64,000 nt of DNA from Staphylococcus marylandisciuri (GCF_025519785.1 NZ_JAOPKZ010000004.1:62001-126000); one strand, 5' to 3'. Counted from the first letter of the stretch, positions 37,439-49,986 are shown. Program-made: numbers and translations. Notes: generated from the sequence alone by a model not told the origin.

Positions 37439-38503
37439 ATGACTCAAAGTGAAGAAATGTCTCAACTGAAGCAAGAAGCACTAGTTGATATTAATGAAGC
37501 TCAAGATGAAAAGGCTTTACAAGATGTCAAAGTTAAATATTTAGGTAAAAAGGGATCTGTTTCAGGGTTAATGAAACATATGAAGGAATTATCTAATGAA
37601 GAGAAACCTGCATATGGTCAAAAGGTAAATGAGTTACGTGAAACAATTAAGTCTGAAATAGCATCTCGACAAGAGGTACTAGCTAATGAACAGCTTGAAG
37701 CCCAGCTGCGTGAAGAGAAAATTGATGTGACGCTACCAAGTCGCGAAATTAGCCTCGGAGCTAAACATCCGCTAACTCGTACGATTGAAGAAATAGAAGA
37801 TTTATTCCTTGGTCTTGGTTATGAAATAGTAGAAGGATTTGAAGTCGAGCACGATCATTACAACTTCGAAGCGCTCAATTTACCTAAATCCCATCCTGCA
37901 CGTGATATGCAAGACAGCTTTTATATCACCGATGAGATATTGATGAGAACACATACGTCACCGGTCCAAGCTCGAACGCTTGAGAAACGCAATGGTCAAG
38001 GACCAGTGAAAATTATCTGTCCTGGTAAGGTTTATCGTCGCGATTCAGATGATGCAACTCACAGTCATCAGTTCACTCAAATAGAAGGTTTAGTCGTGGC
38101 TGAAAATATTAGGATGAGCGATTTAAAGGGCACACTTGAATTGCTAGCGAAAGAGTTGTTTGGAGCAGATCGTGAAATTCGATTGAGACCTAGTTATTTC
38201 CCATTCACAGAACCTTCTGTTGAAGTAGATGTCTCATGCTTTAAATGTAAAGGCGAGGGATGTAACGTCTGTAAACACACTGGCTGGATAGAAGTGTTAG
38301 GTTCAGGTATGGTACATCCTAATGTGCTTGAGATGGCAGGATTTGACTCTGAGAAATATACCGGCTTTGCTTTCGGTTTAGGACCTGACCGTATAGCGAT
38401 GTTGAAATACGGCATTGAAGATATCCGCCATTTCTATACAAATGATATGCGCTTCTTAGAGCAATTTAAATCAGTAGAAGACAGAGGTGAAGCTGAATGT
38501 TAA
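37439..38503 (+). CDS. pheS: Phenylalanyl-tRNA synthetase alpha subunit
   Basis: 354-residue catalytic subunit of the alpha2-beta2 class II synthetase. An N-terminal coiled coil (to about 90) contacts tRNA. The class II core has motif 2 ([28 protein letters not shown]) and motif 3 ([17 protein letters not shown]), plus the cysteine-rich loop [25 protein letters not shown] precedes the ATG. It overlaps pheT by 7 nt. Expression is controlled by the T-box leader. Confidence 0.98.
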   Translation: MTQSEEMSQLKQEALVDINEAQDEKALQDVKVKYLGKKGSVSGLMKHMKELSNEEKPAYGQKVNELRETIKSEIASRQEVLANEQLEAQLREEKIDVTLPSREISLGAKHPLTRTIEEIEDLFLGLGYEIVEGFEVEHDHYNFEALNLPKSHPARDMQDSFYITDEILMRTHTSPVQARTLEKRNGQGPVKIICPGKVYRRDSDDATHSHQFTQIEGLVVAENIRMSDLKGTLELLAKELFGADREIRLRPSYFPFTEPSVEVDVSCFKCKGEGCNVCKHTGWIEVLGSGMVHPNVLEMAGFDSEKYTGFAFGLGPDRIAMLKYGIEDIRHFYTNDMRFLEQFKSVEDRGEAEC

Positions 38504-40899
38504 TATCTAAAGAATGGTTAGAAGATTACGTATCGATTGACGAGCCTATAGAAGAACTTGCCGAAAAAATTACACGCACAGGTATTGAAGTTGATGATAT
38601 AACTGATTTAACTCAAGATATTAAAAATCTAGTTGTGGGCTATATCATTGATAAGCAACCTCATCCAAATGCAGATAAATTAAATATTTGTCAGGTCGAC
38701 TTAGGAGAATCAGAACCTGTACAAATCGTATGTGGTGCACCCAACGTGCAACGAGGTCAATTTGTAATTGTAGCGAAAGTTGGCGGACGCTTACCAGGCG
38801 GTATTAAGATTAAAAGAGCTAAACTCAGAGGAGAGCGTTCTGAAGGTATGATTTGTTCTCTGCAAGAGATAGGTATTGCTTCGAATGTTATACCTAAATC
38901 ATTTGAAGATGGCATATACGTTCTCCCAGGTGACATCGCACCAGGTACAGATGCTTTAACCGCTTTGTATCTAGACGATGAAATGATGGAATTTGATTTA
39001 ACTCCTAACCGCGCGGACGCATTAAGTATGATAGGTACGGGTTATGAGGTAGCAGCCTTATATGATAGAGAGATGCAAAAGCCTCCCCACACACCTGAGA
39101 AAGAAGAAGGGGATGTGCAAGAAGAACTAAGTGTTAGCATAGCAGAGAGCCAAATAGCTCCTTATTATAGTACGCGTATCGTTAAAGACGTGAGCATTCA
39201 ACCTTCTCCTTTATGGATGCAGATGCGTTTGATTAAAGCTGGCATACGTCCAATCAACAATGTGGTAGATATTTCTAACTATGTATTATTAGAATATGGT
39301 CAGCCGTTACATATGTTTGATCAAGATGAAATCGGTTCAAATTCTATCATTGTACGACAAGCGAAACCAAATGAAAAAATAACTACGTTAGATAAACAAG
39401 AACGGGAATTACAAAGTGAAGATATCGTCATCACAAATGGCAAAGAACCAATTGCTATAGCAGGAGTGATGGGTGGAGATTTCTCAGAAGTAACCGAACG
39501 CACTACCAATGTGATTATTGAAGGCGCTATATTTAATCCCGTTTCAATTCGTCATACTTCACGTCGCTTAAATTTACGCAGTGAAGCATCAAGTCGATTT
39601 GAAAAGGGTGTGGCTGCTGAGTTAGTAGATGAAGCCGTTGATCGTGCATGCTACCTCCTCGAACAATACGCGAATGGTCAGACGCGTAAAGGTCGAGTAA
39701 GTGCTGGAGACTTAGGTCAATTTGAAACACCAATTCAAATTTCAGTAGAGAAAGTTAATGATACGATAGGATTTGAGCTGAGCGCTGACGATATTGAACA
39801 GATATTTAATCAACTCGGATTTAATCATCAGCGTGAGGGAGCTATATTTACGGTTTATGCTCCTTCTAGACGTAAAGATATTTCGATTCCAGAAGATTTA
39901 ATTGAGGAAATTGCGCGAATTTATGGTTATGATGCTTTACCTTCCACACTGCCAGTATTTAACGACGTAACGAACGGGGCATTAACTGACAAACAAGCTA
40001 AGACAAGAGCGGTTAAAGCAACTCTTGAAGGCGCTGGTCTTAACGAAGCTATTAACTACTCATTAGTATCTAAAGAAGACGCGTCTAGTTATGCTCTGGC
40101 TGAACGCTCAGTCGTAGAGCTCTTAATGCCTATGAGCGAAGCGCATTCAACACTGCGTCAAAGTTTGATTCCTAATTTAATTGACGCAACGGCTTACAAT
40201 GTAGCACGTAAAAATCACGATGTGCGTTTATATGAGCTCGGTCGAGTATTCTTCGGTAATGGAACTGATCAATTACCAGATGAGGTAACTTATTTAAGTG
40301 GTATTCTGACAGGTAACTATGTCGTGAATAAATGGCAGAATAAAAAAGAAGAAATCGATTTCTATATAGTTAAAGGGATAGTAGAGCGTATTGCTGAAAA
40401 ACTTGATTTAGAATTAACGTATACTGCTGCTGAGATCGATGGTCTCCATCCAGGTCGTACAGCTCAAATCTATTTACGTGATGAATGTATCGGCGTTATT
40501 GGCGAATTACATCCTGAAGTAGAGAAAGAAAAAGATTTATCACGCACTTACGTATTCGAATTGAATTATGATCGATTAATGCAAGAAAGTGTTGGCTATA
40601 TTAATTATAAACATATACCGCGCTATCCTGGTGTCTCAAGAGATATAGCGCTCGTGATTAATCGCTCAACACCTTCGTCAGACATTATAGGAATTATTAA
40701 ACAGAATGGTGACGATATTTTGCAACATGCTGAAGTGTTTGATGTTTACGAAGGTGAGCATGTGGCTGAAGATGAAAAATCTATTGCAATTCGCCTCGCT
40801 TATCTTGATACTGAGAACACGCTAACAGACGAACGCGTTAACGCTGTGCATAATAATATACTAGAAGCTTTAGAATCTAGCGGTGCAACAATTAGATAA
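38497..40899 (+). CDS. pheT: Phenylalanyl-tRNA synthetase beta subunit
   Basis: 800-residue beta subunit, usual length. Domains in order: EMAP-like tRNA-binding fold (about 40-150), B3/4 editing domain (about 205-380, removes mischarged Tyr), B5 domain (about 405-475), pseudo-catalytic core, and C-terminal anticodon-binding FDX-ACB domain (about 705-800, [12 protein letters not shown]). AGAGGTGAAG lies inside the end of pheS, so the two are translationally coupled. Confidence 0.98.
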   Translation: MLISKEWLEDYVSIDEPIEELAEKITRTGIEVDDITDLTQDIKNLVVGYIIDKQPHPNADKLNICQVDLGESEPVQIVCGAPNVQRGQFVIVAKVGGRLPGGIKIKRAKLRGERSEGMICSLQEIGIASNVIPKSFEDGIYVLPGDIAPGTDALTALYLDDEMMEFDLTPNRADALSMIGTGYEVAALYDREMQKPPHTPEKEEGDVQEELSVSIAESQIAPYYSTRIVKDVSIQPSPLWMQMRLIKAGIRPINNVVDISNYVLLEYGQPLHMFDQDEIGSNSIIVRQAKPNEKITTLDKQERELQSEDIVITNGKEPIAIAGVMGGDFSEVTERTTNVIIEGAIFNPVSIRHTSRRLNLRSEASSRFEKGVAAELVDEAVDRACYLLEQYANGQTRKGRVSAGDLGQFETPIQISVEKVNDTIGFELSADDIEQIFNQLGFNHQREGAIFTVYAPSRRKDISIPEDLIEEIARIYGYDALPSTLPVFNDVTNGALTDKQAKTRAVKATLEGAGLNEAINYSLVSKEDASSYALAERSVVELLMPMSEAHSTLRQSLIPNLIDATAYNVARKNHDVRLYELGRVFFGNGTDQLPDEVTYLSGILTGNYVVNKWQNKKEEIDFYIVKGIVERIAEKLDLELTYTAAEIDGLHPGRTAQIYLRDECIGVIGELHPEVEKEKDLSRTYVFELNYDRLMQESVGYINYKHIPRYPGVSRDIALVINRSTPSSDIIGIIKQNGDDILQHAEVFDVYEGEHVAEDEKSIAIRLAYLDTENTLTDERVNAVHNNILEALESSGATIR

Positions 40900-40925
40900 A
40901 CCCTCATTATATGATATAGATTAAG

Positions 40926-40987
40926 AAACTCCTCCAGCATGCTAAATTAACTCATGAGCAGAGTGATTTTGTAGCTGGAGGAGTTTT
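40926..40987. terminator. Bidirectional terminator between pheT and rnhC
   Basis: AAACTCCTCCAGC (40926-40938) pairs perfectly with GCTGGAGGAGTTT (40974-40986). T residues on the right serve pheT and the A-rich left flank serves rnhC on the other strand. Confidence 0.9.
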
Positions 40988-41007
40988 ACAGTGATAGAAG
41001 CGAAACA

Positions 41008-41946
41008 TTAATTGTAAGGACGCGTTCTAGCTTTAGCCAGGTTGATAGCCTTTTGACGGTTAGCAAAGTGTTTCTTGCTTATTCTATCTAGATAATTCAG
41101 GTCATATTTGGTAATCATTTGTGCTGCGATTAGGTCCGTCTTGTTGCTCGCGCCTTTTGGTAAGGTGAAATGAGAAGCCTGAGATAACTGATCCATGTGT
41201 TTGATGAAGGCATAGCGAGAAATAATACTTGCTGCTGCGATAGCCAAGGATTTAGACTCACCTTTTGTTTCAAAGTGAGTGAGTTGGGGATAAGGTATGT
41301 CTGTTAAAGCGTACTTTTTATATACGCTAGGTTGAGCAAATTGGTCTATCACTATATAGTTGAGGTCCCCTTGATCGATGCGTTGCGTTACATTTTTTAT
41401 AGCTTCGTTATGTAATACTGCTTTCATCTTGACTTGAGACCAGCCTTCCCTCTGCTTGTTGTTATAATTAACGTTATCGAGTACGAGTAAAGAATGGGGA
41501 AGAAATGAGATGATTTGTTCTGCAAGTGCTACAATTTTGTTATCGTTTAACTTTTTAGAATCATCAACCCCTAGCGTTTTGAGTAATTTAATATTTTGAC
41601 GTGAGACATAGGCTGCACAAACAGTAAGAGGACCAAAGTAGTCACCGCTACCAGCTTCATCGCTACCTATACAATTATAGTCATCAAAGTGAATCGTCGA
41701 CGACACATTTTTAGTTTGGGTAGAAGAAACAGTACTAACAGCCTTGGTAGGTAAGAGCTGGTTAGCTAATGTCGTAGCATTCTTCCCTTGAAGCATAACT
41801 TTATTGGACTGATATACTGAAATAGTCGTTCCTTGATGCTTAATTCGAGCGCGCATTCCTTGTGGCAAGTTGGAGGTTTCAAATGGTAGTTTCTTGAGTA
41901 AAGACTCCACTTGATTCGCAGATAATTTTTCCACCACATTTGTCAT
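41008..41946 (-). CDS. rnhC: Ribonuclease HIII
   Basis: About 312-residue RNase HIII that cuts RNA in RNA-DNA hybrids. The N-terminal TBP-like substrate-binding domain (to about 85) is followed by the type 2 RNase H core starting [16 protein letters not shown] with the DEG motif; further acidic residues lie in LGVDDSKKL and [10 protein letters not shown] chose ATG 41946, 8 nt after GAGGGA; TTG 41952 is too close to it. It is convergent with pheT and divergent from zapA. Confidence 0.95.
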   Translation of the reverse strand: MTNVVEKLSANQVESLLKKLPFETSNLPQGMRARIKHQGTTISVYQSNKVMLQGKNATTLANQLLPTKAVSTVSSTQTKNVSSTIHFDDYNCIGSDEAGSGDYFGPLTVCAAYVSRQNIKLLKTLGVDDSKKLNDNKIVALAEQIISFLPHSLLVLDNVNYNNKQREGWSQVKMKAVLHNEAIKNVTQRIDQGDLNYIVIDQFAQPSVYKKYALTDIPYPQLTHFETKGESKSLAIAAASIISRYAFIKHMDQLSQASHFTLPKGASNKTDLIAAQMITKYDLNYLDRISKKHFANRQKAINLAKARTRPYN

Positions 41947-42104
41947 TGTCAATTTCCCTCGCTTGTGTTAAATATCAGTTAGAATTTTATCACACACACT
42001 GATTAGAAAACATTATTTCACTAGAGGTTTGTTACTAGAAGGCATGTGAGTGAAGTAGCTCACCTCTCTTGAATTCTAGAATTGACATATTTATATACGA
42101 GCAA

Positions 42105-42427
42105 GGGAGCGGGACAGTAATCTAATTTGAATAAAAAGATTTCGTAGTCACGCCCCGGCAAAGATGACTAGAATTGAAAAAGCTTGATACAAGCGCATTT
42201 TCAAATCAGTCATCTACTGCCAAGATGCTAAAAGGGAGCGGGACAGAAATCTAATTTGAACAAAAAAGATTTCGTTGTCCCGCCCCGGCAAGGATGACTA
42301 GAATTGAAAAAAGCTTGGTACAAGCGCGTTTTCAAATCAGTCATCTACTGCCGAGATGTTGAAGAGGCTGGGATTTATGTCCTAGCCTCTATCTCTCTAG
42401 TCAAAGACCTTTATGTCCCAGCCTCTT
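42105..42427. repeat. Two tandem long-form palindromic repeats between rnhC and zapA
   Basis: Copy a starts at 42105 and copy b at 42236 (period about 131). Each has the GGGAGCGGGACAG head, the AAGCTT-centred hairpin and the GTCATCTACTGCC tail. The block ends with GAGGCTGGGATTTATGTCCTAGCCTC and a further GTCCCAGCCTC arm. The rest of 41947-42465 shows no gene. Confidence 0.85.
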
Positions 42428-42465
42428 AACCGTTAATTAAAAAGTTAAGATATATATACAACTAC

Positions 42466-42494
42466 TTACATAATACAAGGCTCTCGTGTATAAT
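42466..42494 (+). promoter_or_regulatory. Probable zapA promoter
   Basis: TTACAT (42466-42471) and TATAAT (42489-42494) are spaced by 17 nt, a good sigma-A arrangement, about 90 nt before zapA. Confidence 0.55.
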
Positions 42495-42581
42495 AGTGCG
42501 TGATAAATATTTTTGAATAGAGCATTTAAAATTGAGATATACTTTTCAATATTTAAAGAAAATGAAGTCAGGAGTTAGATT

Positions 42582-42854
42582 ATGGCAGAATTTAAGAATC
42601 GTATTAATGTAACTATTAATGACCAACATTATACTATTGTAGGAGAGGACAATCCTGAGCATATACGCCACGTTGCGCATTTGGTTGATGAGAAATTAAA
42701 AGAGTTAGGCAGTCGAAGTACGGGCCTTGATACTACACGGAAAGCTATACTGACAGCGGTTAATGTAATGCATGAGAAAGTCCAATTAGAAGAGGAAAAG
42801 CGCCGTTTAGAACAAGAAATCAAACAGTTGAGGTATAAAGAGAATGATTATTGA
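42582..42854 (+). CDS. zapA: ZapA, cell division protein
   Basis: 90-residue small coiled-coil protein that bundles FtsZ and supports the Z ring. The N-terminal globular part (RINVTINDQHYTIVGEDNPEHIRHVAHLVDE) is typical of Firmicute ZapA, and a C-terminal coiled coil (HEKVQLEEEKRRLEQEIKQL) follows. TCAGGAG precedes the ATG. It overlaps cvpA by 11 nt. Confidence 0.92.
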   Translation: MAEFKNRINVTINDQHYTIVGEDNPEHIRHVAHLVDEKLKELGSRSTGLDTTRKAILTAVNVMHEKVQLEEEKRRLEQEIKQLRYKENDY

Positions 42855-43365
42855 TACAGCTATAATCTTTATATGTTACGCCCTAGTGATGAGAGGTTCC
42901 AGCAGTGGTTTGTGGTCTAGTCTCGTTAATTTACTAATTAATAGTGGGGCAGTATTCATTGCGTACTATTTCTATATGCCACTCGCCTCAAAACTAGACT
43001 CTTTGATACCATTTCCTAAAACAAAAGCTTATAGTATGAATTACACATATCACTTCGATAACCTAGAGCAACGTTTTGATGATGTCATTGCTTTTATAAT
43101 TATAGCCTTAGTAGCGCGTCTATTACTTCAGTTTGTAATTGGTGTGTTGAGCAATGCGTTTCATTCTCAGCGACCGCATTTAATTAGTCGACTATTAGGC
43201 ATTGCCCCAAGCCTTATTGTTGCACTATTTATCATTTCACTAGGGTTGTATACGGTTTCTTTATACCCTAATGAAACGATTCAACATCAATTAGCAACTT
43301 CATTTTTATCTAATGCTTTACTTAATGAAATTCCTTATATCTCAAATTTTGTACAACACATTTAA
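42844..43365 (+). CDS. CvpA-family membrane protein
   Basis: 173-residue membrane protein of the CvpA family with four helices (about 2-20, 24-45, 80-105, 115-140). The family is named for colicin V production in E. coli; its role in Firmicutes is unclear. The start lies inside zapA, preceded by GAGGTATAAAG, so it is translationally coupled. The order zapA-cvpA-polX-mutS2 is conserved. Confidence 0.85.
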   Translation: MIIDTAIIFICYALVMRGSSSGLWSSLVNLLINSGAVFIAYYFYMPLASKLDSLIPFPKTKAYSMNYTYHFDNLEQRFDDVIAFIIIALVARLLLQFVIGVLSNAFHSQRPHLISRLLGIAPSLIVALFIISLGLYTVSLYPNETIQHQLATSFLSNALLNEIPYISNFVQHI

Positions 43366-43450
43366 CTTTAAATTTTATGGTCAGGGCTAACTAATTTCTA
43401 TTTTTATATTAGAAGCGAGATGTCTTGGCCATTTTCTATGGAGTGAGAAA

Positions 43451-45160
43451 ATGACGAAAAAAGATGTAATCAAACTATTAGAACAGATAGCGACTTACAT
43501 GGAACTCAAAGGTGAAAACACTTTTAAAGTTTCCGCATACCGTAAAGCTGCTCAATCGCTAGAAATAGATGAACGCACATTGGATGAAATAGAAGATGTA
43601 ACTGAATTAAAGGGGATAGGTAAAGGTGTTGGCGAGGTCATCAATGAATATCGTACAGAAGAGCGTTCTTCAACCTTACAGCAACTACAACAAGAAGTTC
43701 CTAAAGGACTAATACCTTTACTTAAGATACAAGGTTTAGGCAGCAAAAAAATTTCAAAACTATATAAGGAATTAAATATTACTGATAAAGCTTCTTTACA
43801 AGAAGCTTGTGAAGATGGCAGAGTTAGTGAATTAAGTGGATTTGCGAAGAAAACTGAGAAAAATATCTTAGAAGCTGTTAAAGCACTAGGCGCAAGAAAA
43901 GAGCGTTATCCCATCGATTTAATGCGCCGTTTAAGCAAGGAAATCGATGTGTTTATCAGTGAACTTAAACACGTCGATCAATTTGAAGTTGCTGGTAGCT
44001 TTCGCCGATATAAAGAGCAAAGTAAGGATCTAGATTATATTATTAGTACTGACCAACCAGAAGAAGTCCAACAGCAATTATTGACTATACCAAACAAAGT
44101 GAAAGAAGTCGCGGTAGGACAAACTAAGGTCTCTCTTGAATTGACGTATGATGATGAAACGATAGGGGTCGACTTCCGCTTAATCGAACCGTCTGCTTTT
44201 TACCACACGTTACAACATTTTACTGGCTCAAAAGATCACAATATCCGCATACGTCAATTAGCTAAAGCAAATGATGAAAAAATTAGTGAATATGGCATTG
44301 AGAAAGAAACAGGCGAACTCATTCAATATCAAAGTGAGGCAGAAATTTACGAACATTATGGTTGTAAATGGATAGCTCCAGCTCTAAGAGAAGATGGTAG
44401 CGAATTTGATCGCCATTTAGACGAGATCATCCAACTAGAAGATATCAATGGCGATATTCATATGCACACTACTGCGAGTGATGGTGCGTTTAGCTTGAGA
44501 GAAATGGTTGAAGCTAATATCGCTAAAGGGTATCAATACATGATGATTACGGACCATTCGAAGAGTCTACGGGTAGCAAATGGTTTATCTGAAGAACGTT
44601 TATTACGTCAAAGAGATGAAATAGCTAGTTTGAATGAAGAGTATAAAGAAATAGATATTTATTCCGGAGTTGAGATGGATATTTTACCGGATGGCAAATT
44701 AGATTATGGAGACGAGATTTTAGCTCAATTAGATTACGTCATCGCTGCGATTCATCAAAGTTTTAATCAATCTGAAGATGAAATTATGTATCGTTTAGAA
44801 CAAGCTTGTCGCAACCCATATGTCCGCCATATTGCTCATCCAACTGGACGAATTATTGGGAAGCGGGATGGTTATAAGCCGAATATAGATAAGCTATGTG
44901 TACTAGCGGAAGAAACAGGTACAGTATTAGAAATAAATGCTAATCCTAAACGCTTAGATTTAAGTGCAGAGGTAGTGCGTAAGCATCCGAATGTCAAATT
45001 GACGATAAACACTGACGCGCATCATACAGAGCATCTCGAATTTATGAAATATGGGGTTGCCACTGCACAGAAAGGCTTTGTTAATAAAAATAGAGTTATT
45101 AATACTATGTCACGTGAAGCGTTTAAACAATTTGTTACTAGTGAGAAAAATACGAAATAG
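43451..45160 (+). CDS. polX: PolX, family X DNA polymerase with PHP exonuclease
   Basis: 569-residue repair polymerase. The N-terminal helix-hairpin-helix 8-kDa domain (LKGIGKGVGEVINEY) is followed by the polymerase domain with GSFRRYKEQSKDLDYIIS (metal-binding Asp pair near 193-195). The C-terminal PHP phosphoesterase is at about 335-565 (GDIHMHTTASDG, MITDHSKSL, NTDAHH), giving 3'-5' exonuclease. This matches Bacillus PolX, a base-excision gap filler. mutS2 follows 9 nt later, so they are cotranscribed. Confidence 0.95.
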   Translation: MTKKDVIKLLEQIATYMELKGENTFKVSAYRKAAQSLEIDERTLDEIEDVTELKGIGKGVGEVINEYRTEERSSTLQQLQQEVPKGLIPLLKIQGLGSKKISKLYKELNITDKASLQEACEDGRVSELSGFAKKTEKNILEAVKALGARKERYPIDLMRRLSKEIDVFISELKHVDQFEVAGSFRRYKEQSKDLDYIISTDQPEEVQQQLLTIPNKVKEVAVGQTKVSLELTYDDETIGVDFRLIEPSAFYHTLQHFTGSKDHNIRIRQLAKANDEKISEYGIEKETGELIQYQSEAEIYEHYGCKWIAPALREDGSEFDRHLDEIIQLEDINGDIHMHTTASDGAFSLREMVEANIAKGYQYMMITDHSKSLRVANGLSEERLLRQRDEIASLNEEYKEIDIYSGVEMDILPDGKLDYGDEILAQLDYVIAAIHQSFNQSEDEIMYRLEQACRNPYVRHIAHPTGRIIGKRDGYKPNIDKLCVLAEETGTVLEINANPKRLDLSAEVVRKHPNVKLTINTDAHHTEHLEFMKYGVATAQKGFVNKNRVINTMSREAFKQFVTSEKNTK

Positions 45161-45169
45161 AGGGATTGT

Positions 45170-47521
45170 ATGAGACTAAAATCATTAGATGTCTTAGAAT
45201 TCGATAAAATAGTGAGTAAGGTTGAGAATGAAGCCGTAAGTGATTTAGGTCAAGAGAAAGCCAGAGCCCTTCAGCCCCAAACTGACTTTGCAACTGTGGA
45301 ATTTCAGATGAACGAAACTGATGAAATATCACAAATGTATAATAAGTTACGTTTGCCAAGTCTGACTGGTATCACTAAGATTTCACCTTTTATACGAAGA
45401 GCTGAAATTGGTGGCGTTCTCAACGTTGCTGAGTTAAATAATATAAAGCGCTTAATACAAGTTCAAAATCAATTTAAGACATTCTACTTTAATATGCTAG
45501 AAGATGACGAAGATGTAATACACTATCCAATCTTACATGAAAGAATGCGTCAATTACCTGTGTTAACAGATCTTTATCATACTATTCACGAAAAGTGTGA
45601 TGCACATGAGTTATATGACAGCGCAAGTTATAAGTTGCAAGGTATTCGTAGTAGAATTTCTAGTATTAATCAACGCATACGTCAACATTTAGATAAAGTA
45701 GTTAAAAGTCACTCCAATCAGAAAAAGTTATCCGATTCAATTGTGACTGTACGTAACGATCGTAATGTAATACCTGTGAAAGCAGAGTACCGCCAAGATT
45801 TTAAGGGGATAGTTCATGATCAATCATCCTCTGGTCAAACTTTATATATAGAGCCTTCATCAATCGTTGAGATGAATAATCAAATCAGTCGATTGCGCAA
45901 TGACGAAGCAGTAGAGGTAGAGCGCATATTAACTGAATTAACTGCAGAAGTCGCTCAGGTGGCAGAAGATTGCTTGACGTCTGAAACGATTATGGGACAA
46001 ATTGATTTTCTAGTGGCCAAAGCTAGGTATGCACATAAGATCAAAGCTACGAAGCCAGAATTTACTAAGGATCGTTCGATATACTTACCTAAGGCATTCC
46101 ATCCCTTATTAGACCAAGAGACGGTCGTGCCTAATACGATAGAATTTATAGATGATATAGAAACTGTTATTATTACCGGGCCTAATACTGGTGGTAAGAC
46201 GGTTACACTGAAAACTTTAGGGCTGATCATCATTATGGCTCAATCAGGGTTGCTGATACCGACGTTAGATGGTAGTAAACTAGGGGTGTTTGAAAATGTT
46301 TATTGCGATATTGGCGATGAGCAGTCGATAGAACAATCACTATCCACTTTCTCTTCTCATATGAAAAATATCGTGTCTATATTAGAAGAGGCTACTCCTA
46401 ATAGTCTCATCCTATTTGATGAACTCGGTGCCGGTACTGATCCGAGCGAGGGCGCAGCTTTAGCAATGAGTATTCTCGACTATGTTAAAGATATAGGTTC
46501 TTTAGTTATGGCTACGACACATTATCCTGAACTTAAAGCTTATAGCTATAGTAGAGAAGGGGTCATGAATGCGAGTGTGGAATTTGATGTTAATACACTA
46601 AGCCCTACTTATAAATTATTAATGGGAGTTCCTGGGCGTTCAAATGCTTTTGATATTTCTAAAAAGCTTGGATTAGGAATGAGGATCATCTCTAAAGCTA
46701 AGACGATGATTGGTCAGGATGAACAAGAAATTAATCATATGATTGCGTCACTTGAAAAAAACTCGAAACGTGTTGAGAATCAAAGAATTGAACTCGATCG
46801 CTTGTTAAGAGAAGCGCAATCCACTCACGATGAGCTAACGCATCAATATAATAAGTTTAAGAATCAAGAGAAACATATGATGGCCGAAGCACAGGATAAA
46901 GCAAATCAGAAAATCAAAACGGCTACACGTGAAGCAGATGAAATTCTTAAAGAACTACGTGAGATGCGTGATCAAAAGGGCGCTGATGTTAAAGAACATG
47001 AACTCATCGATAAGAAGAAAGCACTTGAAGATCAATATGAGGAAAAATCTATTAAAAAGGATGTTAAAAAGAAAAAGTGGGACGCGATTCGCGTAGGCGA
47101 TGAAGTTAAAGTCCTTACTTACGGCCAAAAGGGCTCAGTGATTGAACTCGTTGATAGCGAAGAAGCTGTCGTCCAAATGGGTATCATTAAAATGAAATTG
47201 CCATTAAAAGATTTAGAGAAAACTAAGAAAGAAAAGCCACAGCCACAAAGAATGGTGAAACGACATAATCGTCAGAATGTGAAAATGGAGCTCGATCTGC
47301 GCGGTTACCGCTATGAAGAAGCATTAGTTGAATTAGATCAATATCTTGATCAAGCAGTATTAAGTAATTATGAGCAAGTGTACATTATTCATGGTAAAGG
47401 AACAGGCGCTTTGCAAAAAGGTGTGCAAAAACATCTGAAACGACATAAAAGCGTCTCTTCCTATCGCAACGGTATGCCGAGCGAAGGTGGGTTTGGCGTT
47501 ACGGTAGCTCAGCTGAAATAG
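45170..47521 (+). CDS. mutS2: MutS2, ribosome/DNA-acting SMR nuclease
   Basis: 783-residue MutS-family protein without the mismatch-recognition domain. The ABC ATPase has Walker A GPNTGGKT near residue 337 and Walker [15 protein letters not shown] coiled coil follows (about 515-625), then a KOW-like segment and a C-terminal SMR nuclease domain ([22 protein letters not shown]). In Bacillus MutS2 acts on collided ribosomes as well as suppressing recombination. AGAGGGATTGT precedes the ATG. Confidence 0.96.
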   Translation: MRLKSLDVLEFDKIVSKVENEAVSDLGQEKARALQPQTDFATVEFQMNETDEISQMYNKLRLPSLTGITKISPFIRRAEIGGVLNVAELNNIKRLIQVQNQFKTFYFNMLEDDEDVIHYPILHERMRQLPVLTDLYHTIHEKCDAHELYDSASYKLQGIRSRISSINQRIRQHLDKVVKSHSNQKKLSDSIVTVRNDRNVIPVKAEYRQDFKGIVHDQSSSGQTLYIEPSSIVEMNNQISRLRNDEAVEVERILTELTAEVAQVAEDCLTSETIMGQIDFLVAKARYAHKIKATKPEFTKDRSIYLPKAFHPLLDQETVVPNTIEFIDDIETVIITGPNTGGKTVTLKTLGLIIIMAQSGLLIPTLDGSKLGVFENVYCDIGDEQSIEQSLSTFSSHMKNIVSILEEATPNSLILFDELGAGTDPSEGAALAMSILDYVKDIGSLVMATTHYPELKAYSYSREGVMNASVEFDVNTLSPTYKLLMGVPGRSNAFDISKKLGLGMRIISKAKTMIGQDEQEINHMIASLEKNSKRVENQRIELDRLLREAQSTHDELTHQYNKFKNQEKHMMAEAQDKANQKIKTATREADEILKELREMRDQKGADVKEHELIDKKKALEDQYEEKSIKKDVKKKKWDAIRVGDEVKVLTYGQKGSVIELVDSEEAVVQMGIIKMKLPLKDLEKTKKEKPQPQRMVKRHNRQNVKMELDLRGYRYEEALVELDQYLDQAVLSNYEQVYIIHGKGTGALQKGVQKHLKRHKSVSSYRNGMPSEGGFGVTVAQLK

Positions 47522-47558
47522 GATTTGAGCAATAAGGTATGCAGGAAATTATAAATTC

Positions 47559-47567
47559 TGTTATAAT
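47559..47567 (+). promoter_or_regulatory. Extended -10 promoter element of trxA
   Basis: TGTTATAAT (TGn plus TATAAT) lies 37 nt before the trxA start. The -35 region is weak. This supports transcription of trxA separately from mutS2. Confidence 0.5.
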
Positions 47568-47603
47568 TTCCACAACATTTGATATTAAGGAGGATTGGCA
47601 TTT

Positions 47604-47918
47604 ATGGCAATCGTAAAAGTAACTGATTCTAACTTTGATGAAAATATACAATCAGGTGTCAATTTAGTAGATTTCTGGGCGACTTGGTGTGGTCCATGTA
47701 AAATGATCGCTCCAGTATTAGAAGAACTTGCTGAAGATTTCGATGGCAAAGCGAATATATTAAAATTAGATGTTGACGAAAATCCATCAACAGCAGCTAA
47801 ATTTGAAGTGATGAGTATACCAACATTGGTCTTATTTAAAGACGGAGAACCTGTAGATAAAGTGGTAGGTTTCCAACCGAAGGAAAACCTAGCAGAAGTA
47901 ATTGAAAAACATTTATAA
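47604..47918 (+). CDS. trxA: Thioredoxin
   Basis: 104-residue cytoplasmic thioredoxin. The active site is [10 protein letters not shown] (C29, C32) and the cis-proline is in [12 protein letters not shown] 47604 is chosen, 9 nt after AAGGAGG; an in-frame TTG nine bases earlier is less likely. It reduces protein disulfides using TrxB and NADPH. Its place between mutS2 and uvrC is conserved in staphylococci. Confidence 0.97.
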   Translation: MAIVKVTDSNFDENIQSGVNLVDFWATWCGPCKMIAPVLEELAEDFDGKANILKLDVDENPSTAAKFEVMSIPTLVLFKDGEPVDKVVGFQPKENLAEVIEKHL

Positions 47919-48086
47919 GCGCGATATTTAGATAAACGACTAGACGTGCGTACTTTACGTTAGCCGACTAGTATGTTCTCTAGCAATAAGTAAGAGTAAG
48001 GCTATGCTTTTAAGCGATGCTCATATCGATGGACGTTTATGGCAACTATGATGTCATCACGCTTATATTAAATGATGTGAACAGCT

Positions 48087-48123
48087 GAGTCTGAGACAAC
48101 AATACTTGTCTTAGGCTCTTTTT
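48087..48123 (+). terminator. Terminator between trxA and uvrC
   Basis: GAGTCTGAGACAA (48087-48099) pairs with TTGTCTTAGGCTC (48106-48118), followed by TTTTT. It can end the trxA transcript. A second small hairpin (CTGGGAcaacttcTCCCAG) follows at about 48131-48150. Confidence 0.8.
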
Positions 48124-48195
48124 AAACTAACTGGGACAACTTCTCCCAGTCTTATTTGTGTGATATTACAGTTACAATGAAGGGAGGGTGATGTA

Positions 48196-49986
48196 GTGGA
48201 CACAGTACAGGAGGATATTAAGAAGAAATTAGCCGTCGTTCCTATGGAGCCAGGTTGTTATTTAATGAAAGATCGTAATGATCAGGTAATATATGTAGGG
48301 AAAGCTAAGAGATTACGCAATCGTCTTAGATCGTATTTCACGGGAGCACACGATACTAAAACGACGAGGTTAGTAGCTGAGATACGTCATTTCGAGTTTA
48401 TTGTCACTTCAGATGAGACTGAATCTTTACTGTTAGAATTAAATCTGATCAAGCAATATCAACCTCGCTACAATATCTTGCTTAAGGATGATAAGAGTTA
48501 TCCTTTCATTAAAATCACTAAGGAAAAGTATCCTCGACTCATAGTAACGCGACGTGTAAAGAAAGGTACGGGTAAGTATTTTGGCCCATATCCTAATGCT
48601 TACTCCGCTCAAGAAACTAAAAAGCTATTAGATCGAATCTATCCTTTTAGAAAATGCGATAAGATGCCTGATAAATTATGTTTGTATTATCACATTGGTC
48701 AATGCCTAGGCCCTTGCGTCTATGATGTAAATGAAGAAAGATATGCCCAGATGACTAGGGAAATTAGTGACTTTCTCAACGGAGAAGATCAAACGATATT
48801 AAAAAATTTAGAAACGCGTATGTTAGAGGCTAGTGAGAAATTAGACTTTGAACAAGCGGGCGAATACAGAGATTTAATCCAACACATTCACAATTTAACA
48901 CGTAAACAAAAAATAATGTCGCCCGATAAATCTACGAGAGATGTGTTTGGCTATAGCGTTTCAAAAGGTTGGATGTGCGTACAAGTCTTCTTCATACGAC
49001 AAGGTAATATGATTAAGAGAGACGTAACTATGATTCCTCTACAGCAAACTGAAGAAGAAGAGTTCTATACCTTTATCGGTCAATTTTACGAATTGAATCA
49101 ACATCTCTTACCTAAAGAAGTGCACATACCTAAAGGGTTAGATCCTCAAGTGATTAAATCGGTAGTTGATACTAAGATTGTTCAACCTAAACGGGGCAAG
49201 AAAAAAGAATTGGTAGATCTTGCCAACCACAATGCTGAAGTCTCACTAGATAATAAATTTGAACTTATAGCTAGAGATGAATCCCGTACAGTTAAAGCTA
49301 TTGAAGAACTGGGGGATCGTATGGGCATTCAAACACCGATAAGAATTGAAGCATTTGATAACTCAAATATTCAAGGCGTGGATCCCGTATCCGCCATGGT
49401 CTCATTCGTGGATGGGAAACCTAACAAAAAAGGTTATCGGAAGTATAAGATTAAAACGGTAGAAGGTCCTGATGATTATAAATCGATGCGAGAAGTGGTG
49501 CGCCGTCGGTACACTCGCGTATTGAACGAAGGAACACCGTTGCCTGACTTGATCATAGTAGATGGTGGTAAAGGGCATATGAGCGGTGTTATTGACGTTC
49601 TAGAAAATGAATTAGGATTAGATATTCCTGTAGCAGGTTTAAGGAAGAATGATAAACACCAAACTTCTGAGATACTCTACGGTGAGAATGCAGAAGTTGT
49701 TCCACTTAAGAAGAACAGTCAAGCTTTCTATCTCTTGCAGAGAGTTCAAGACGAGGTTCACCGTTTTGCTATTACTTTCCATAGACAAACGAGACAGAAA
49801 AGCGGTTTCAAATCAGTATTGGATACCGTTGAAGGTATAGGAGCCAAGCGTAAGACACGTCTATTACGTACCTTTGGTTCAATTAAAAAAATGAGAGAAT
49901 CTTCTCTAGAGGATTTGAAAAATGCAGGTTTACCACACAAGGTCGCAGAAAATTTACAAATGGCTTTAGAGGAGAAGAAAAAGTAA
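48196..49986 (+). CDS. uvrC: UvrC, excinuclease ABC subunit C
   Basis: 596-residue nucleotide-excision-repair endonuclease that makes both incisions after UvrA/UvrB damage recognition. The GIY-YIG nuclease domain is at about 14-92 ([19 protein letters not shown]), the UVR motif at about 205-230 ([15 protein letters not shown]), then the RNase H-like domain with DGGKGHMSG and the C-terminal tandem HhH ([17 protein letters not shown]). The start codon is GTG 48196, after GGAGGGTGAT. Confidence 0.97.
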   Translation: MDTVQEDIKKKLAVVPMEPGCYLMKDRNDQVIYVGKAKRLRNRLRSYFTGAHDTKTTRLVAEIRHFEFIVTSDETESLLLELNLIKQYQPRYNILLKDDKSYPFIKITKEKYPRLIVTRRVKKGTGKYFGPYPNAYSAQETKKLLDRIYPFRKCDKMPDKLCLYYHIGQCLGPCVYDVNEERYAQMTREISDFLNGEDQTILKNLETRMLEASEKLDFEQAGEYRDLIQHIHNLTRKQKIMSPDKSTRDVFGYSVSKGWMCVQVFFIRQGNMIKRDVTMIPLQQTEEEEFYTFIGQFYELNQHLLPKEVHIPKGLDPQVIKSVVDTKIVQPKRGKKKELVDLANHNAEVSLDNKFELIARDESRTVKAIEELGDRMGIQTPIRIEAFDNSNIQGVDPVSAMVSFVDGKPNKKGYRKYKIKTVEGPDDYKSMREVVRRRYTRVLNEGTPLPDLIIVDGGKGHMSGVIDVLENELGLDIPVAGLRKNDKHQTSEILYGENAEVVPLKKNSQAFYLLQRVQDEVHRFAITFHRQTRQKSGFKSVLDTVEGIGAKRKTRLLRTFGSIKKMRESSLEDLKNAGLPHKVAENLQMALEEKKK